Origin: a bacterium
GTDB lineage: Bacteria > Pseudomonadota > Gammaproteobacteria > Burkholderiales > Burkholderiaceae_C
DNA length: 61,446 nt
Assembly: GCA_030824555.1 (NCBI GenBank)
Contig: JAVBXK010000066.1
Span: 1 to 61,446, forward strand
Reading direction: 5' to 3'
A program made the position numbers and the translations under genes. Below are positions 1-8,414 of this stretch, piece after piece; position 1 is the first letter of the stretch; every line of letters starts with the position of its first letter. Under the pieces are notes generated by a model that saw only the letters and a program-made list of their open reading frames with translations, was not told the origin of the DNA and ran no database searches.

Positions 1-44
1 CCACCGCCTGCCCCCACAAAAAACTGGAAAGTGGTGGGTGCGCC

Positions 45-572
45 ATGAAGCGCCGTGACAGCATGCGATGGGTGGCTGCCGCAACGCTGGTCTGCCTAGG
101 GGCCGCAAGCGGTTGTGCGTCGGTAGACGAAGGGCTGGGGGCCAACCTCATCACCGTCAACTACCGCGCCACCGATGCGCTGATGCAGAACGTGGTGCTG
201 GGTGCGGGGCAGCCCGTGCTGGTGGCCACGCTGGTCGATCAGGAAGACCTGGGTGAATCGTCCCGGCTGGGGCGGCTGTTTTCCGAGCACGTTGCCAGCC
301 GCCTGTCCCAGCGGGGCGTGAAAGTGGTTGAACTGAAGTTGCGCGAGCAGCTGTTCATGAAACAAAGCACGGGCGCGTTGCTGTTGTCACGCGAGGTGCG
401 CGACGTGAGCCAGGCACACGATGCACAGGCCGTGGTGGTCGGCACCTACACCTCATCGGGGCAAACACTGTATGTCAGCCTGAAACTGGTCAAGCCAGAG
501 GGCAACACCGTGGTGTCGTCCCATGATTACGCCCTGCCTCTGAATGCCAACATCAAGGGCCTGCTGCGCTGA
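45..572 (+). CDS. FlgO-family outer-membrane lipoprotein
   Basis: This 175-residue protein resembles the FlgO family, small outer-membrane proteins tied to flagellar function in Gram-negative bacteria. A basic N-terminus and hydrophobic stretch end in a lipobox (AASGC, Cys24), so it should be processed by signal peptidase II. The rest is one compact soluble domain of the FlgO type with alternating hydrophobic strands (PVLVATLV, AVVVGTYTSSG) and a central segment, SRLGRLFSEHVASRLSQRG, that fits the family helix. A second in-frame Met at residue 7 (position 63) is an equally good start and would give a more usual short signal peptide. CheV and a flagellar rod-like gene follow, which supports a motility role. 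The family assignment is from recognition of the fold pattern, not a search. Confidence 0.75.
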   Translation: MKRRDSMRWVAAATLVCLGAASGCASVDEGLGANLITVNYRATDALMQNVVLGAGQPVLVATLVDQEDLGESSRLGRLFSEHVASRLSQRGVKVVELKLREQLFMKQSTGALLLSREVRDVSQAHDAQAVVVGTYTSSGQTLYVSLKLVKPEGNTVVSSHDYALPLNANIKGLLR

Positions 573-603
573 CAAAGGCAGCGCGCGGCGCAACATCCCA
601 ATG

Positions 604-634
604 AAAAAGGGCTTGCAAATGGCAAGCCCTTTTT
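604..634. terminator. Bidirectional rho-independent terminator
   Basis: A perfect 8-bp stem (GGGCTTGC, loop AAATG, GCAAGCCC) is flanked by five A on the left and five T on the right. It lies 32 bp after the flgO-like stop and about 50 bp from the cheV stop on the other strand, so it can terminate both convergent genes. Confidence 0.9.
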
Positions 635-681
635 CGCATGACCGTGGTCAGGTCTGGCAGGCGCCAGGTGTCACGCCAACA

Positions 682-1659
682 TCAGTTCTGGTGCTCGTAA
701 CGCAGCAGCACGCCGCGGATGGTTGACGCCAATTCATCGGCCTGGAACTTGGCCACGTAGCCGTCGGCCCCCACGTTGCGCACGTGGTCTTCATTGGTGG
801 CACCTGACAGCGACGAGTGGATCACCACGGGCAGGTGGCGAAAGCGCGGGTCAGATTTGATGTTCTTGGTGAGCATGAAGCCGTCCATCTCGGGCATCTC
901 AAGATCTGTCAGCACCATGGCAATGCGGTCGGTGATGTGCTGTCCTTTGGAATCGCAATCTTCTGACAGCGTCAGCAGCTTGTCCCAGGCTTCCTGGCCT
1001 GACTTCGTCATGATGAACGGCACGCCCATGGCTTTCAGGCCATTTTCGATCAGCGCGCGCGCCACGAACGAGTCGTCGGCGGCCAGCACCACCGTGCCAG
1101 GCTTGATTTTGACCACCGGGCCGATGGCGGCCGGGTCGATCTCGGCACCTTCGCTGGGCATGATTTCTCCCAGAATGGATTCGACGTCCAGCACCTGCGC
1201 CAGGCGGGAGTTGTTCACATCGCCGTCCAGGCGCGCAATGCTGGTCACCTTGCCGCCCTGCGCACCGCGCTCGGCCGGCAGCACCTGGCCCCAGTCCAGG
1301 CGAACGATGTCTTCCACGCTTTCCACTGCAAAGGCCTGTGTGGTACGGGCAAATTCGGTGACCAGCATGATATTCAGGCCGGTCAGGGGCTTCACGCCGA
1401 CCACGGCGGGCAGGTCGATCACGGGGATGATCTGGCCGCGCAGGTTCACCATGCCCAGCATGTGCTTGGACGCACCCGCCATTTCCGTGATTTCGGGCAT
1501 GGCCACGATTTCGCGGATTTTGAACACGTTGATGCCGAACAACTCGGACTGCCCATCTACCTTCGCAGACCCCAATCGGAACAGCAGCATTTCAAATTTG
1601 TTTGAACTGGTCAGGTTTGACCGTTCGTCCACTTCTTGCTGGATGGAGTGAGAGCTCAT
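682..1659 (-). CDS. cheV: Chemotaxis coupling protein CheV (CheW + receiver)
   Basis: CheV couples chemoreceptors to the CheA kinase and can be phosphorylated by it. The 325 residues split into a CheW-like domain (about 20-165, with MVNLRGQIIPVIDL typical of CheW) and a C-terminal receiver domain (about 188-320). The receiver has the acidic pair AADD near 194 and the phospho-acceptor Asp252 in TDLEMPEMDG, and the conserved Lys near KFQADEL. Length and domain order match the family. The gene stands alone and is convergent with the flgO-like gene, sharing its terminator. The start is the first Met, close to a divergent motility gene. Confidence 0.93.
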   Translation of the reverse strand: MSSHSIQQEVDERSNLTSSNKFEMLLFRLGSAKVDGQSELFGINVFKIREIVAMPEITEMAGASKHMLGMVNLRGQIIPVIDLPAVVGVKPLTGLNIMLVTEFARTTQAFAVESVEDIVRLDWGQVLPAERGAQGGKVTSIARLDGDVNNSRLAQVLDVESILGEIMPSEGAEIDPAAIGPVVKIKPGTVVLAADDSFVARALIENGLKAMGVPFIMTKSGQEAWDKLLTLSEDCDSKGQHITDRIAMVLTDLEMPEMDGFMLTKNIKSDPRFRHLPVVIHSSLSGATNEDHVRNVGADGYVAKFQADELASTIRGVLLRYEHQN

Positions 1660-1678
1660 GCCACGTTCCTGTGAAAAT

Positions 1679-1706
1679 TAAGTATTGCGGTTGCAAATGC
1701 CGATAG
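1679..1706 (+). promoter_or_regulatory. Candidate FliA (sigma-28) promoter
   Basis: TAAGTATT and GCCGATAG are separated by 12 bp. The second element matches the sigma-28 -10 consensus GCCGATAA at 7 of 8 positions; the first matches TAAAGTTT at 5 of 8. It points toward the flagellar rod-like gene that starts about 130 bp downstream. Inferred from consensus only. Confidence 0.45.
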
Positions 1707-1834
1707 CGTCATTCTAGGAGCCCGTTGTCTGACGTGGCAACATATTAGGCGGTGATGGGCTGCCAATTTGCGTGTGGCATCCGATTGTGGTGCCAGGCCA
1801 GCGTCAGAGCGCTCATTTTGTTCAGGAGAACCCC

Positions 1835-2134
1835 ATGCTCTCATTGCCATCGATTGCCCAGTCTGGCCTGCAGGCTGCGCAGGCCCGCCTGGGTGCCTCC
1901 GCTCACAACATTGCCAACATGCAGACTGACGGTTTCAAGCGCGAAACCGTGTCGGCACAGGCCGCGCCCCAAGGCGGCGTGTTGGTCAGCATCAGCCAGG
2001 CGGCGCAGGCCGGGGCGGACCTCACCCAGGACGTTGTCGATCAGATGAGCGCCAAAAACGCGTTCATGGCCAACGCGCAGGTCTTGAAAACCGCCGACCA
2101 GATGGTGGGCAGCCTGCTGGATGTGCGCGCCTGA
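1835..2134 (+). CDS. Small flagellar basal-body rod-domain protein (FlgB/FlgC-like)
   Basis: A 99-residue protein with the N-terminal signature of flagellar rod and hook proteins: an early Ser/Gly-rich helix followed by SAHNIANMQTDGFKRE, the conserved motif that orders this protein class for export. The C-terminal segment (FMANAQVLKTADQMVGSLLDVRA) matches the coiled C-terminal motif of FlgC/FlgG proteins. Between them there is almost no D1 domain, so it is shorter than FlgB or FlgC (about 135 residues) and is probably an accessory rod-like protein. The ATG at 1835 is chosen because AGGAGA lies 5 bp upstream; longer upstream in-frame starts lack a ribosome site. It sits apart from any flagellar operon, behind a candidate sigma-28 promoter. 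Confidence 0.8.
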   Translation: MLSLPSIAQSGLQAAQARLGASAHNIANMQTDGFKRETVSAQAAPQGGVLVSISQAAQAGADLTQDVVDQMSAKNAFMANAQVLKTADQMVGSLLDVRA

Positions 2135-2297
2135 GCTGTGCGCCTGGGCCGAGCCTGCCCGACAAGCGCGCTGTCGCTGAGCCTCTGAGCCTCGATAGGC
2201 AACCCCCGCTTGGCCATGCCCGTGCCAGGGCTGGCTCTGGCCAGGCTGCACAATGCAGCCCCGCGCGCCGGTTGCGCGCCCGCCACCTGACATGAAC

Positions 2298-2366
2298 TCC
2301 CCACGCTCACTTTGTTCGCTGCCCCCCGAGGGGGCTCAGTCCTTCTTGAGGCGGCTCTGCGAAGGT
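2298..2366. repeat. GC-rich dispersed repeat, copy upstream of dinG
   Basis: The segment contains CCCCACGCT, CGCTGCCCCCCGAGGGGG and a GGCGGCTC tail. The same blocks occur in reverse orientation inside putA (36487-36640) and more loosely at 7375-7428. The core GCCCCCCGAGGGGGC can fold into a strong hairpin. Here it occupies the leader immediately before the dinG start codon. Confidence 0.7.
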
Positions 2367-2371
2367 CTGAC

Positions 2372-4696
2372 ATGATTCCACTTGACCAGGCACTTGAAGC
2401 CCCCAGCGACGCCCTGGTCGGGCAGGCCATGGCCGCTTTTGACTTGGCCGTGGCGGCCCAGCAAGGTTTTCTGAGCCGTCCTGGCCAACGCCAGATGGCC
2501 GAGCGCGTGGCGCAGACGTTCAGCCAACCCGACCTGGGCAGCCGACGCCAGGCCTTGGGCGACACCGACGACAACGTGTCGTCAGCCGCCCGCCCCGACG
2601 CGCCGGAAGACACCCCGCCGCGTCGTGCATTTGCCGTCATCCAGGCAGGTACGGGGGTGGGCAAGTCCATGGCGTACAGCGCACCGGCCATTGCCCTGGC
2701 CCTGGCGCGCAACACACGTGTGCTGATTGCCACCGCCACCGTTGCGCTGCAGGAACAGTTGGTGAACAAGGACTTGCCGGCACTGGCCGCCGTGTTGCCG
2801 CAGCCATTTCGGTTCGCGCTGGCCAAAGGGCGTGGGCGCTACGTTTGCCGACTGAAGCTGGAGCGCTTGCTGGGGCCTGACGGCCAGCAGGACGACGACG
2901 ACTTGTTTGGCGACCTGCCCCCGGCAGAGCCCAGCGCACCTGCCGCCGATGCCTTCAACGCCCGCCGTGGCGAATGGCAAACCATGGCCCAGGCCCTGGC
3001 CACCGACACCTGGGACGGCGACCGCGATTCGTTGCCCACCAACCCCGAAACCGATCTGTGGCTGCCCATCGCGGCCGAAGCGGCTTCCTGCACGGGCAAG
3101 CACTGCCCGGTGTTCAACCGCTGCACCTACTTCGAGCGCCGCAAAGACCTGGTGGGTGCGCAGGTGATCGTGGCCAACCACGACCTGTTGCTGTCATCTC
3201 TGGGCTCGCGCGTGCTGCCCGAGCTGGACCATTGCCTGCTGGTGCTGGACGAGGCCCATCACCTGCCCGGCGTGGCACTGGACCAGTTCACCCGCAGCGC
3301 CGACCTGACCCGCCTGCGCTGGATAGACCAATTGGCGCAACGTGCCCTGCATGTGGGCGCGGCGCTGTACCTGTCCGATGCCATCGATTCCCCCAAGCTG
3401 GCCGCCACCTTGCGCCTGGCACTGCAGGAAATTGCACGGTTCTGCATGGACCATGTACGCCCGCAGGCCGCTGCCGAGCAGCCTTACCCGGCCCGTGGGC
3501 GAGCACCCGCACAGCGCAACGGTGTGGCTGCGCGCAGCGGCGGGGCAGGGCGGGATGCCCCGGCCGCCAGCGGCAGCAACTGGGCCAACAACGCTGACCA
3601 GGTTCGCTTGCCCAAAGGCGAGTTGCCAGAAGGCCTGGCACCGCTGCTGCAAACGGCGCTCGACGCGGCCGATGCCTGGTTGCTGCACCTGGCAGGCATG
3701 GCGCGCACACTCAAGGCTGAAATCAAGGACAAGCCCGAAGACGCCCGCCGCCTGTCCAACCTGTACGCCCAGATGGGCACGCTGGCGCCCAAGCTGGAAG
3801 CCGTGGCCGACACCACGCGCCTGCTGCTCAGCGGGCTGGAGGCGGGCGACACACCGGTGGCCAAGTGGTTCACGTTCAGCAAGGGGGGCGACAGCCTGCA
3901 CCTGCGTGCGCACGCCAGCCCCACCTTGCCCGGCACGGTGTTGCGTCAGCAGCTGTGGCCGCGCACGCGGGCGGTGGTGCTGACATCGGCCACGCTCACC
4001 TCGTGTGGCCGGTTCGACTTCTTCCTGGCCGAATGCGGGCTGGCGGGCGACCCCGATGCCTCGGCGCTGGAGGTGCCCAGCCCGTTCGACTTCGCGGCGC
4101 AAGGCCGGTTCGAAGTGGCCAGCACCCGTGCCGACCCGCGCGATGCGCAGGCGTTCACCACCGACATGATCCGCCTGCTGCTGGCTGACCTGGCCGAGAT
4201 CGACGCCGGTGCGCTGGTGCTGTTCACCTCGCGTGACCAGCTGCGCCAGGCGGTCGATGCCCTGCCTGACCGCCTGCGCCCATATGTGCTGGTGCAGGGC
4301 GAGTGGCCGCGCACCCAGCTGCTGCAGCGCCACAAGGCCCAGGTGGAACGGGGCGATGCGTCCATCATTTTCGGCATGCAGTCGTTTGGCGAGGGGCTGG
4401 ACTTGCCGGGCAAGCTGTGTGCCCACCTGTTCATTGCCAAACTGCCGTTTGCCCCGCCTGACGACCCCGTGGGTGAGGCCCGTGCCGAGTGGCTGCAGGC
4501 CCAGGGCCGCAACCCGTTCATGGAGCTGACGGTGCCCGCCACCTCGGTGCGCCTGGCGCAGTGGGCGGGCCGGGCCATCCGCACTGAAACCGATCAGGCG
4601 CACATCGTGTGCTACGACAAGCGGCTGCTCACCACCCCCTATGGCCAACGACTGTTGCAGGGCTTGCCACCGTTCACACAGGTCAGGCGGGTTTGA
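2372..4696 (+). CDS. dinG: ATP-dependent DNA helicase DinG (XPD-like, Fe-S)
   Basis: DinG unwinds DNA 5' to 3' and resolves R-loops and replication conflicts. From the ATG at 2372 the protein has about 774 residues. Walker A (QAGTGVGKS, near 91-99) and the DEAH box (VLDEAHH, near 290) are present. Four cysteines expected to hold a 4Fe-4S cluster are visible: one in RYVCRLK near 159 and three in SCTGKHCPVFNRC near 240-252. The C-terminal half carries the helicase motifs VVLTSATL, FGMQSFGEGLDLPG and QWAGRAIR. A low-complexity Ala/Gly/Arg-rich linker at about 375-405 looks like an insertion relative to typical DinG. The start is chosen because the upstream extension runs into a dispersed repeat. 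Confidence 0.93.
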   Translation: MIPLDQALEAPSDALVGQAMAAFDLAVAAQQGFLSRPGQRQMAERVAQTFSQPDLGSRRQALGDTDDNVSSAARPDAPEDTPPRRAFAVIQAGTGVGKSMAYSAPAIALALARNTRVLIATATVALQEQLVNKDLPALAAVLPQPFRFALAKGRGRYVCRLKLERLLGPDGQQDDDDLFGDLPPAEPSAPAADAFNARRGEWQTMAQALATDTWDGDRDSLPTNPETDLWLPIAAEAASCTGKHCPVFNRCTYFERRKDLVGAQVIVANHDLLLSSLGSRVLPELDHCLLVLDEAHHLPGVALDQFTRSADLTRLRWIDQLAQRALHVGAALYLSDAIDSPKLAATLRLALQEIARFCMDHVRPQAAAEQPYPARGRAPAQRNGVAARSGGAGRDAPAASGSNWANNADQVRLPKGELPEGLAPLLQTALDAADAWLLHLAGMARTLKAEIKDKPEDARRLSNLYAQMGTLAPKLEAVADTTRLLLSGLEAGDTPVAKWFTFSKGGDSLHLRAHASPTLPGTVLRQQLWPRTRAVVLTSATLTSCGRFDFFLAECGLAGDPDASALEVPSPFDFAAQGRFEVASTRADPRDAQAFTTDMIRLLLADLAEIDAGALVLFTSRDQLRQAVDALPDRLRPYVLVQGEWPRTQLLQRHKAQVERGDASIIFGMQSFGEGLDLPGKLCAHLFIAKLPFAPPDDPVGEARAEWLQAQGRNPFMELTVPATSVRLAQWAGRAIRTETDQAHIVCYDKRLLTTPYGQRLLQGLPPFTQVRRV

Positions 4697-4756
4697 GTTT
4701 GATATAAAAAGTGGCTCTGGCGCTTTGGTGGCGTCATGTATAGCTATTGAAAAAGT
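4697..4756 (-). repeat. AT-rich dispersed repeat, copy A
   Basis: Read on the minus strand it has TAGC followed by AAGCG, here at 21 bp instead of the usual 22, and then GAGCCACTTTTT. It begins directly after the dinG stop codon. See the other copies at 13962, 17523, 35117, 36204, 52089, 57861 and 59156. Confidence 0.65.
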
Positions 4757-4923
4757 TCCCATGTATTGCGCAAGGGCTGCGGATCTGGCGGGTGCCCACC
4801 TGGGGGCAACGGGTGTAAACCCGAGGTCACCTATGCGCGTCAACCCTCATGGTGTTCGGGGTGGGCTGGTGAACAATCGGGATGACCGCTGGCGCATGTG
4901 CTGGCAACCATCCTGAGCTGATC

Positions 4924-6618
4924 ATGGCCACTCAATCTTCACCCGACCTGCTGGCGCTGCAGCGCCTTTACCACTGGGAAACCACCACGCCTGAGCGGGT
5001 GGCGCTCAGCCAGCCCATGGGCAGCGGTGTTTTGCAGGACTTCACCTGGGCTCAGGTGGCTGACCAGGTCCGCCGCATGGCGGCCTACCTGCAGGCGCAG
5101 GGCTGGGAGCCAGGGTCGAAAGTGGCCATCCTGTCCAAAAACTGTGCGTGGTGGATGATGTCCGACCTCGCCATCTGGATGGCCGGTTATGTGTCGGTGC
5201 CGCTGTACCCCACGCTGTCTGCCGACACGGTGCGGCAAATCCTGACGCACAGCGAAGCCAAGGCCGTGTTCGTTGGCAAGCTCGATGGCTGGCAGGGCAT
5301 GAAACCTGGCATACCTGCTGGCATGCCATGCTTGGGCTATCCGCTGTCGCCAGCCGATGTGGTGGCCGAACACCCGGGTTGGGATGCCATCTGTGCCCGC
5401 ACCCAGCCGCTGGCGGGCCACCCCGTGCGTGCGGCAGACGAGCTGGCCACGCTCATCTACACGTCGGGCACCACCGGCATGCCCAAGGGTGTGATGCACA
5501 CCTTCGGCAACTTTGCCTGGGCGTTTGCCACGGCCATCAAGCGGGTGCCCATGGATGGCAATGACCGCATGCTGTCTTACCTGCCGCTGGCCCACGTGGT
5601 GGAGCGTGTGCTGGTCGAGCACGGCTGGCTGCGCACGGGCATGCACATTTTCTTTGCCGAATCACTGGACACGTTTGCAGCTGACATGCAGCGCACGCGG
5701 CCCACCATCTTCTTCTCGGTGCCACGGTTGTGGGTGAAATTCCAGCACGGTGTGCACCACAAGATGCCGCAGTCCAAGCTGGGGCTGTTGCTGTCCATCC
5801 CCATCGTGCGTGGCCTTGTCCGAAAAAAAATCCTGGGTGCCCTGGGGCTGGACCAATGCCGCATGGCCGCCGGCGGTGCCGCACCCATGCCCTTGCCGTT
5901 GTTGCAGTGGTACAGCACGCTGGGCCTGAATATCAACGAGGGTTACGGCATGACCGAAAACCTGGCCGTGTCACACCTGACCGAGCCGGGTCAAAATCAG
6001 CAAGGCTCGGTAGGCCCTGCCTACGAAGGTGTGCAGGTGCGCATCGCGTCCGACAACGCCGAAATCCAGATGCGCAGCCAGGCCCTGATGCTGGGCTACT
6101 ACAAAGACCCCGAGCAAACCCGCACGGCCATGACGGCCGACGGCTGGTTGCGCACGGGCGACAAGGGCCACATTGACGACCATGGCTGGCTGCACGTCAC
6201 GGGCCGGGTGAAAGACCTGTTCAAAACCGGCAAGGGCAAGTACGTGGCTCCTGCACCCATTGAAGACAAGCTGGTCATGCACGACGACGTGGAGGCCTGC
6301 GTGGTGGCAGGTGCCAACCTGGGGCAGCCGCTGGGCATCGTCATGCTGTCACCTGACAGCGTGTCGACATTGCAAGACCCGGCGGCCAAGGCCCACCTGG
6401 AGGCTTCGCTGGCACGGCACCTGAAAGACATCAATGCCACGCTCGACCCGCACGAGCGCATGCAGTGCCTGGTGGTGTCCGCCACGGTCTGGTCGGTTGA
6501 CAACGACATCATCACGCCCACGTTCAAGGTCAAACGCAACCGCATTGAGGAGCTTTACGGCAGCCACTACGAAGCCTGGGAGGCCTCGGGCAAGGCGGTG
6601 ATCTGGGCGAACGCATGA
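4924..6618 (+). CDS. Long-chain acyl-CoA synthetase (AMP-forming)
   Basis: An AMP-binding enzyme of 564 residues that activates fatty acids with ATP and CoA for degradation or lipid synthesis. The P-loop-like motif YTSGTTGMPKG lies near 179-189, the adenylate motif GYGMTEN near 340, and the hinge region TGDKGHID plus GRVKDLFKTGKGKYVAP in the C-terminal quarter; the last shape is typical of the long-chain (FadD15-like) group. No signal peptide; membrane-associated cytoplasmic enzyme. ATG 4924 is chosen over an in-frame ATG at 4882 because it gives the usual N-terminal length. It stands alone between dinG and a secreted-protein gene, so the exact substrate chain length cannot be told. Confidence 0.9.
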   Translation: MATQSSPDLLALQRLYHWETTTPERVALSQPMGSGVLQDFTWAQVADQVRRMAAYLQAQGWEPGSKVAILSKNCAWWMMSDLAIWMAGYVSVPLYPTLSADTVRQILTHSEAKAVFVGKLDGWQGMKPGIPAGMPCLGYPLSPADVVAEHPGWDAICARTQPLAGHPVRAADELATLIYTSGTTGMPKGVMHTFGNFAWAFATAIKRVPMDGNDRMLSYLPLAHVVERVLVEHGWLRTGMHIFFAESLDTFAADMQRTRPTIFFSVPRLWVKFQHGVHHKMPQSKLGLLLSIPIVRGLVRKKILGALGLDQCRMAAGGAAPMPLPLLQWYSTLGLNINEGYGMTENLAVSHLTEPGQNQQGSVGPAYEGVQVRIASDNAEIQMRSQALMLGYYKDPEQTRTAMTADGWLRTGDKGHIDDHGWLHVTGRVKDLFKTGKGKYVAPAPIEDKLVMHDDVEACVVAGANLGQPLGIVMLSPDSVSTLQDPAAKAHLEASLARHLKDINATLDPHERMQCLVVSATVWSVDNDIITPTFKVKRNRIEELYGSHYEAWEASGKAVIWANA

Positions 6619-6729
6619 GGGGCTGAGCGTTTTCCGCTCATGCCCGAAAAGCGCTCGCGCTCTCAGCCGTTGCCTGACCCTCCCGTTGGCCCTTTTCCAA
6701 CCTGTATTGCCTCACACCGAAGGTTCACC

Positions 6730-7314
6730 ATGACACATCTGTTCTCTCGCATCGCCTGTGCCACCTTGCTGGCTGTGGCCTCTACCTGTGCACTGGCCCA
6801 ACCAGCCGAGCTGGAAGGCGTGAAGCTGGAGCCGTCGGTACAGGTGGCTTCGGCACCGCTGGTGCTCAACGGGGCGGGCTTGCGCACACGGGCGTTTTTC
6901 AAGGTGTATGTGGCGGCACTGTACGTCCCGAAAAAAACCTCCGATGCGGCCACCGTGCTGGCGCAGACCGGGCCGCGCCGCGTGGCCATCACCATGCTGC
7001 GCGACGTGGATGCCGCCACGTTTGCCGGGGCACTGAACGATGGCCTGAAAGACAACCACACCGAGGCACAGCTGGCCGCGCTCAAAACCCAGATCGACAC
7101 GCTCAACGCCGCGTTCAAACTGGTGGGCGAGGCCAAGAAGGGCGACCTGATCCAGCTCGACTTCGCACCCGATACGGGCACCCGCGTTGTCGTGAACGGT
7201 CAGCAACGCGGCAGCGCCATGGCCGGGGAAGCGTTTTTCAGCGCGCTGCTGCGCATCTGGCTGGGCGACAAACCCGCAGACAGCGGGCTGAAAAAAGGGC
7301 TGTTGGGCGGCTGA
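6730..7314 (+). CDS. Exported chalcone isomerase-like domain protein
   Basis: A 194-residue protein with a clear signal peptide (hydrophobic run ending in TCALAQ, cleavage near residue 21). The mature part matches the bacterial chalcone isomerase-like family: GLRTRAFFKVYVAALYVP near the N-terminus, TFAGALNDGLKDNH in the middle, and the closing FFSALLRIWLGDKP. Most bacterial members lack flavonoid substrates and bind fatty acids or are uncharacterised. The neighbouring acyl-CoA synthetase is compatible with a lipid-related role, but that is only an inference from position. The ATG at 6730 is preferred to an upstream in-frame ATG because it starts the signal peptide. Confidence 0.85.
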   Translation: MTHLFSRIACATLLAVASTCALAQPAELEGVKLEPSVQVASAPLVLNGAGLRTRAFFKVYVAALYVPKKTSDAATVLAQTGPRRVAITMLRDVDAATFAGALNDGLKDNHTEAQLAALKTQIDTLNAAFKLVGEAKKGDLIQLDFAPDTGTRVVVNGQQRGSAMAGEAFFSALLRIWLGDKPADSGLKKGLLGG

Positions 7315-7374
7315 TGTCGAATGCTGTGCACGCGCGGCCCCTGGTGCGTTGACCCCCGAGTACCCCCAGACCTG

Positions 7375-7428
7375 TTGCTTCGCGCCTATCCCCCCGAGGG
7401 CGACAGTTGTTCTTGGGGCAATCTGGGG
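7375..7428. repeat. GC-rich dispersed repeat, divergent copy between convergent genes
   Basis: The blocks GCTTCGCGCC, CCCCCCGAGGGCGACAG and TTCTTGGGGC follow the same order as the repeat blocks at 2298 and in putA. It fills the space between the ends of two convergent genes and could fold as a hairpin. Similarity is partial. Confidence 0.5.
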
Positions 7429-7472
7429 CACGAATTGAGCGCAACGACGATGGCTCAAGTGGACAGTCTGGC

Positions 7473-8294
7473 TCAAAAATGGGCCAGGTAGCCGCCATCC
7501 ACGGCCAGCACCTGGCCCGTGACGTAACTGGCGGCCGGTGAGGCCAAAAACACCACCGCACCGGCAATTTCCGCCGGTTGTCCCCAGCGCCCGAGCGAGG
7601 TGCGCGCCGTCAACCATTGGGCAATGCCGGCATCGGTGCTCATGGCCGCGTTGGCCTCTGTTGCAAAGTAACCCGGTGCCACGCCGTTCACGTTGATGCC
7701 CAACGGGCCCAGCTCAGCTGCCAGCGCACGGGTCAGCGCCGCCAGCCCACCCTTGGCACTGGTGTAGGCCGCGTCACCCGCGCGTGCAATGGGACCGGCA
7801 ATGGACGTGATGTTGATGATCCGCCCGCCCGGTTGCGGCATCAGCGCCAGGGCATCACGGCACAACTCGAACGGGGCCACCAGATGGCTTTCCAGCATGT
7901 GGCGCAGCGCGGCCGCGTCGAGCTGGGCGAGCGGGCGGCGGTCACGCAGGCCGGCGTTGTTCACCAGCACGTCCAGCTTGCCGGACACGCGGTGCACGAG
8001 GGCCAGCGCGGCCTGCCTCGCGGCGGCATCGGTCACATCAAACGGCAGGGCCTGCACCACGGCACCAGCGGTGGCATGCGGCTGTACCTGCGCCACGGCG
8101 TGGTCCAGCGTGGCTGCGTTGCGCCCGTTCAGCCACACCGATGCACCGTGGGCGGCCAATGCCTGTGCCATGGCCAACCCCAAACCGCGCGATGCCCCGG
8201 TGACCAATGCCGTGCGCCCACGCAGGTCGAACAGCGATGCAGGGGGCCCCGCCAGTGGGGCAGCAGGGGGCAATGAAGGGGCGTGTGGGCTCAT
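7473..8294 (-). CDS. SDR-family NAD(P)-dependent oxidoreductase
   Basis: A classical short-chain dehydrogenase/reductase of 273 residues. The coenzyme motif TGASRGLG lies near 33-40, NNAG near 115, the catalytic Ser in NITSIAG and the catalytic YxxxK in YTSAKGG. The C-terminal VTGQVLAVDGGY is the usual SDR ending. The layout resembles gluconate 5-dehydrogenase / 3-oxoacyl reductase-like enzymes, but the substrate cannot be assigned. A Pro/Ala-rich N-terminal extension of about 25 residues suggests the true start may lie further in. It is divergent from the exonuclease gene, and a perfect inverted repeat lies between them. Confidence 0.88.
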   Translation of the reverse strand: MSPHAPSLPPAAPLAGPPASLFDLRGRTALVTGASRGLGLAMAQALAAHGASVWLNGRNAATLDHAVAQVQPHATAGAVVQALPFDVTDAAARQAALALVHRVSGKLDVLVNNAGLRDRRPLAQLDAAALRHMLESHLVAPFELCRDALALMPQPGGRIINITSIAGPIARAGDAAYTSAKGGLAALTRALAAELGPLGINVNGVAPGYFATEANAAMSTDAGIAQWLTARTSLGRWGQPAEIAGAVVFLASPAASYVTGQVLAVDGGYLAHF

Positions 8295-8311
8295 GCAGCC
8301 ATCTTAGCTGC

Positions 8312-8345
8312 GCACCCGTGAGGTAGCAGCTGTGTACACGGGTGC
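8312..8345. promoter_or_regulatory. Perfect 9-bp inverted repeat in divergent promoter region
   Basis: GCACCCGTG (8312-8320) and CACGGGTGC (8337-8345) are exact reverse complements separated by 16 bp, with centres 25 bp apart. The element lies 18 bp upstream of the SDR start and about 70 bp from the exonuclease start. It fits a dimer-binding operator or an RNA hairpin; no regulator can be named. Confidence 0.45.
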
Positions 8346-8414
8346 CTCGCCAAGCTGCTGCCAGCCAGCGCCAAGCCCCTGGCGGCATCGACAATAGGTG
8401 TTTTCTTCAGACGG

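Noticed and set aside
3194-4843. Long open frame opposite dinG
   Set aside because: It is a mirror frame of a high-GC gene; it has no domain, and dinG on the other strand has clear motifs and full length.
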